DNA from: an uncultured Clostridia bacterium
GTDB taxonomy: Bacteria > Bacillota > Clostridia > Oscillospirales > Oscillospiraceae
DNA: 13,948 bases
Direction of reading: 5' to 3'
Assembly: GCA_945927915.1 (NCBI GenBank)
Contig: CAMEMX010000015.1
Coordinates: 1 to 13,948 of the forward strand
In this document: positions 12,267 to 13,948 of the stretch, one piece after another
Layout of the letters: every line of letters starts with the position of its first letter
How positions within the stretch are numbered: the stretch's first letter is position 1
Translations under genes and position numbers: made by a program
Notes under the pieces: model-generated
Told to the model about the DNA's origin: nothing
Seen by the model: only the letters and a program-made list of their open reading frames with translations
Database searches by the model: none

Positions 12267-13948
12267 TCAGGGAAGCTCGTCCTCCACGGGCGGGTTCGGC
12301 TCGTATGTTCCGTCGAGCATCTGCTGCCACTGCTCGCGCGTGATGAGAAGCTGGCGCGGCTTTGCGCCCTCGAACGGGCCGACGATTCCGCGTTCCTCCA
12401 TCTCGTCAACGATACGCGCGGCGCGGGCATAACCAAGCTTCAGACGGCGCTGGAGCATGGAGACGGAGGCCTGTCCCGTTTCCAGGATGACCTCGACAGC
12501 GGCCGGGAGCAGCTCGTCGCCGACAGCTTCGCCGCCTGCGCGGTCGCCCGCGGCGGGGGCGCTGCCGCCCTTGCCGCTCTGCTCGGCACGTTTTTCGATC
12601 TGCTCCATGACCTCCTCAGAGTATTCGCTGGCGGACTGCGCCTTGATCGCGTTGACAACGGCCTGCACCTCGTCATCAGAGATGTAGCAGCCCTGCACGC
12701 GCTTGGGCTTGCCCTGACCGAGCGGGGCAAAGAGCATATCGCCCTTGCCAACGAGCTTTTCCGCGCCCTGCGTATCGAGAATGATGCGCGATTCCATCGA
12801 CGACGAGACGGCAAACGCGATTCTCGACGGGATGTTCGCCTTCATCAGACCGGTGATGACGTCGGCGGAGGGACGCTGCGTCGCGATGACCAGATGGATG
12901 CCGGATGCGCGGCCCATCTGCGCAATGCGGCAGATGGATTCTTCGACTTCCTTTGCCGCCACAAGCATGAGGTCGGCAAGCTCGTCGATGACGACAACGA
13001 TCTGCGGCATCGGCTCCTGATCGGGGTCGTTGAAGACCGCTTTGTTATACGATTCAAGGTCGCGCACGCCCTCCTCGGACATGAGGCGGTAGCGGCGCAT
13101 CATCTCCGTCACCGTCCATTGCAGGGCGCCGGCGGCCTTCTTCGGGTCGGTCACGACGGGGATGAGCAGGTGCGGGATGCCATTGTAGACGCCCAGCTCG
13201 ACCATCTTCGGGTCGACCATGATGAGCTTGACCTCGTCGGGCTTCGCCTTGTAAAGAAGCGACAGGATCAGCGTGTTCATGCACACCGACTTGCCGGAAC
13301 CGGTCGTACCGGCGATGAGCATATGCGGCAGCCTGGCGATGTCGCCGACGATGCAGTTGCCGCTGATGTCCTTGCCGACGGCAAAGGAGATCTTCGACTT
13401 GCTGTTTTTGAACGCGACAGAGTCAATGACCTCGCGGGCATAGACGGTGTTGACGGTCTTGTTCGGCACCTCGATGCCGACGACGGAGATCTTGTCGGGA
13501 ATGGCGGAGATACGCACGCCGGTCGCGCCCAGCGAAAGGGCGATGTCGTCGGCGAGGTTGGTGATCTTGGAGAGCTTGACGCCGCGGTCCAGCTCCAGCT
13601 CATAGCGCGTGACGGACGGGCCGCGAATGACATTGACGATATGCGGCTCGATGCCGAAGCTCTTGAGGGTATCGGCAAGACGGGTCGTGTTTTCGCGCAT
13701 TTCGGCTGTTGCGTCGACCATGCCCTGCTTGCGCAGCGCGAGCAGGGAGATGGGCGGGAAGGTGTATTCCTGCGTGAGAGCCTCCGCACCGCGCTCGATC
13801 TCCTGCGAGATCTCGGCGGCGCTGGCCTCGGCTTCGCCCTTTTTGAGCTTTTCCGCGTCCTGCGCGGGCGGCGTTACTGAAACGGGCGTGGGTGCGGGAT
13901 CGGCGGCGACAGGTGCGGACGCAGCAGGCGTAACAGGCGCGGATGCGG
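12267..13948 (-). CDS. ftsK: DNA translocase FtsK/SpoIIIE, C-terminal part (5' end outside the window)
   Basis: 559 residues visible from the window edge to a TGA at 12267-12269. The start and the N-terminal membrane domain lie outside. The Met codon at 13721 is internal. The visible part opens with an Ala/Pro-rich linker (about 1-33), then the alpha domain with 'YTFPPISLL' (about 61-69). The RecA-like motor has Walker A 'GTTGSGKS' (213-220), Walker B 'IVVVIDELADL' (about 316-326), 'GRASGIHLVIATQRPS' (345-360) and 'IPSRIAFAVSSSMESRIILD' (372-391). A linker rich in Gly and Ala (about 455-477) leads to the C-terminal gamma winged-helix domain ('LLPAAVEVILETGQASVSMLQRRLKLGYARAARIVDEME', about 480-518), which recognises orienting DNA sequences. 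It pumps chromosomal DNA at the septum in division and sporulation. Sequence alone does not separate FtsK from SpoIIIE use, and spore formers often have one protein for both. Confidence 0.95.
   Translation of the reverse strand, partial: ASAPVTPAASAPVAADPAPTPVSVTPPAQDAEKLKKGEAEASAAEISQEIERGAEALTQEYTFPPISLLALRKQGMVDATAEMRENTTRLADTLKSFGIEPHIVNVIRGPSVTRYELELDRGVKLSKITNLADDIALSLGATGVRISAIPDKISVVGIEVPNKTVNTVYAREVIDSVAFKNSKSKISFAVGKDISGNCIVGDIARLPHMLIAGTTGSGKSVCMNTLILSLLYKAKPDEVKLIMVDPKMVELGVYNGIPHLLIPVVTDPKKAAGALQWTVTEMMRRYRLMSEEGVRDLESYNKAVFNDPDQEPMPQIVVVIDELADLMLVAAKEVEESICRIAQMGRASGIHLVIATQRPSADVITGLMKANIPSRIAFAVSSSMESRIILDTQGAEKLVGKGDMLFAPLGQGKPKRVQGCYISDDEVQAVVNAIKAQSASEYSEEVMEQIEKRAEQSGKGGSAPAAGDRAGGEAVGDELLPAAVEVILETGQASVSMLQRRLKLGYARAARIVDEMEERGIVGPFEGAKPRQLLITREQWQQMLDGTYEPNPPVEDELP

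Noticed and set aside
12219..13880. Plus-strand open frame of 553 codons opposite ftsK
   Set aside because: A shadow of the FtsK/SpoIIIE frame caused by GC-rich codon use. The composition is abnormal (Arg, Asp and His heavy), and it starts in the gap with no supporting ribosome binding site.

Overview
The window is a gene-dense, GC-rich stretch (roughly 60% G+C by eye) from an endospore-forming member of the Firmicutes. It is most likely a gut-type Clostridia of the Oscillospiraceae/Ruminococcaceae kind. The evidence is a complete spoIIIA operon, a sigma-K gene with an intact pro-sequence, and a gene order that matches the spoIIIA-to-ispA block of Bacillus subtilis. Every gene but one lies on the minus strand, so the minus-strand genes read from high to low coordinates. 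No stretch over 300 bases lacks a gene. I found no rRNA, tRNA, CRISPR array, insertion sequence or prophage gene.

Right end (about 11.5-13.9 kb): a 5'-truncated FtsK/SpoIIIE DNA translocase is followed by an ECF-transporter substrate-binding (S) component. The S component starts with TTG behind a strong Shine-Dalgarno, has a small palindrome upstream, and ends in a clean intrinsic terminator.

Middle (6.86-11.5 kb): just past that terminator, a sequence resembling a sigma-E promoter precedes the eight-gene spoIIIA operon (spoIIIAA to spoIIIAH). The genes overlap or nearly touch. Together they encode the mother-cell half of the channel that joins mother cell and forespore.

Housekeeping block (2.7-6.86 kb): a sigma-A-like extended -10 promoter just after spoIIIAH precedes asp23, nusB, a TsaD/Kae1-like M22-family protein, xseA, xseB and ispA. 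This is the B. subtilis order (yqhY-nusB-folD-xseA-xseB-ispA) with accBC missing and the M22-family gene in the position of folD. Where Bacillus has dxs after ispA, this genome has sigK.

Left end (1-2.7 kb): sigK is followed closely by a DUF5662-type gene and a TraB/GumN-type lipoprotein gene, which are translationally coupled (ATGA). A probably bidirectional terminator separates them from the only plus-strand gene, the 3' end of a gene that tentatively resembles the TIGR03943/DUF1980 C-terminal domain.

I see no clearly novel multi-gene system. The points most worth following up are the sigK-DUF5662-TraB cluster after a housekeeping operon, the M22-family TsaD paralogue in folD's place, and the candidate sigma-E promoter with a very short predicted leader.
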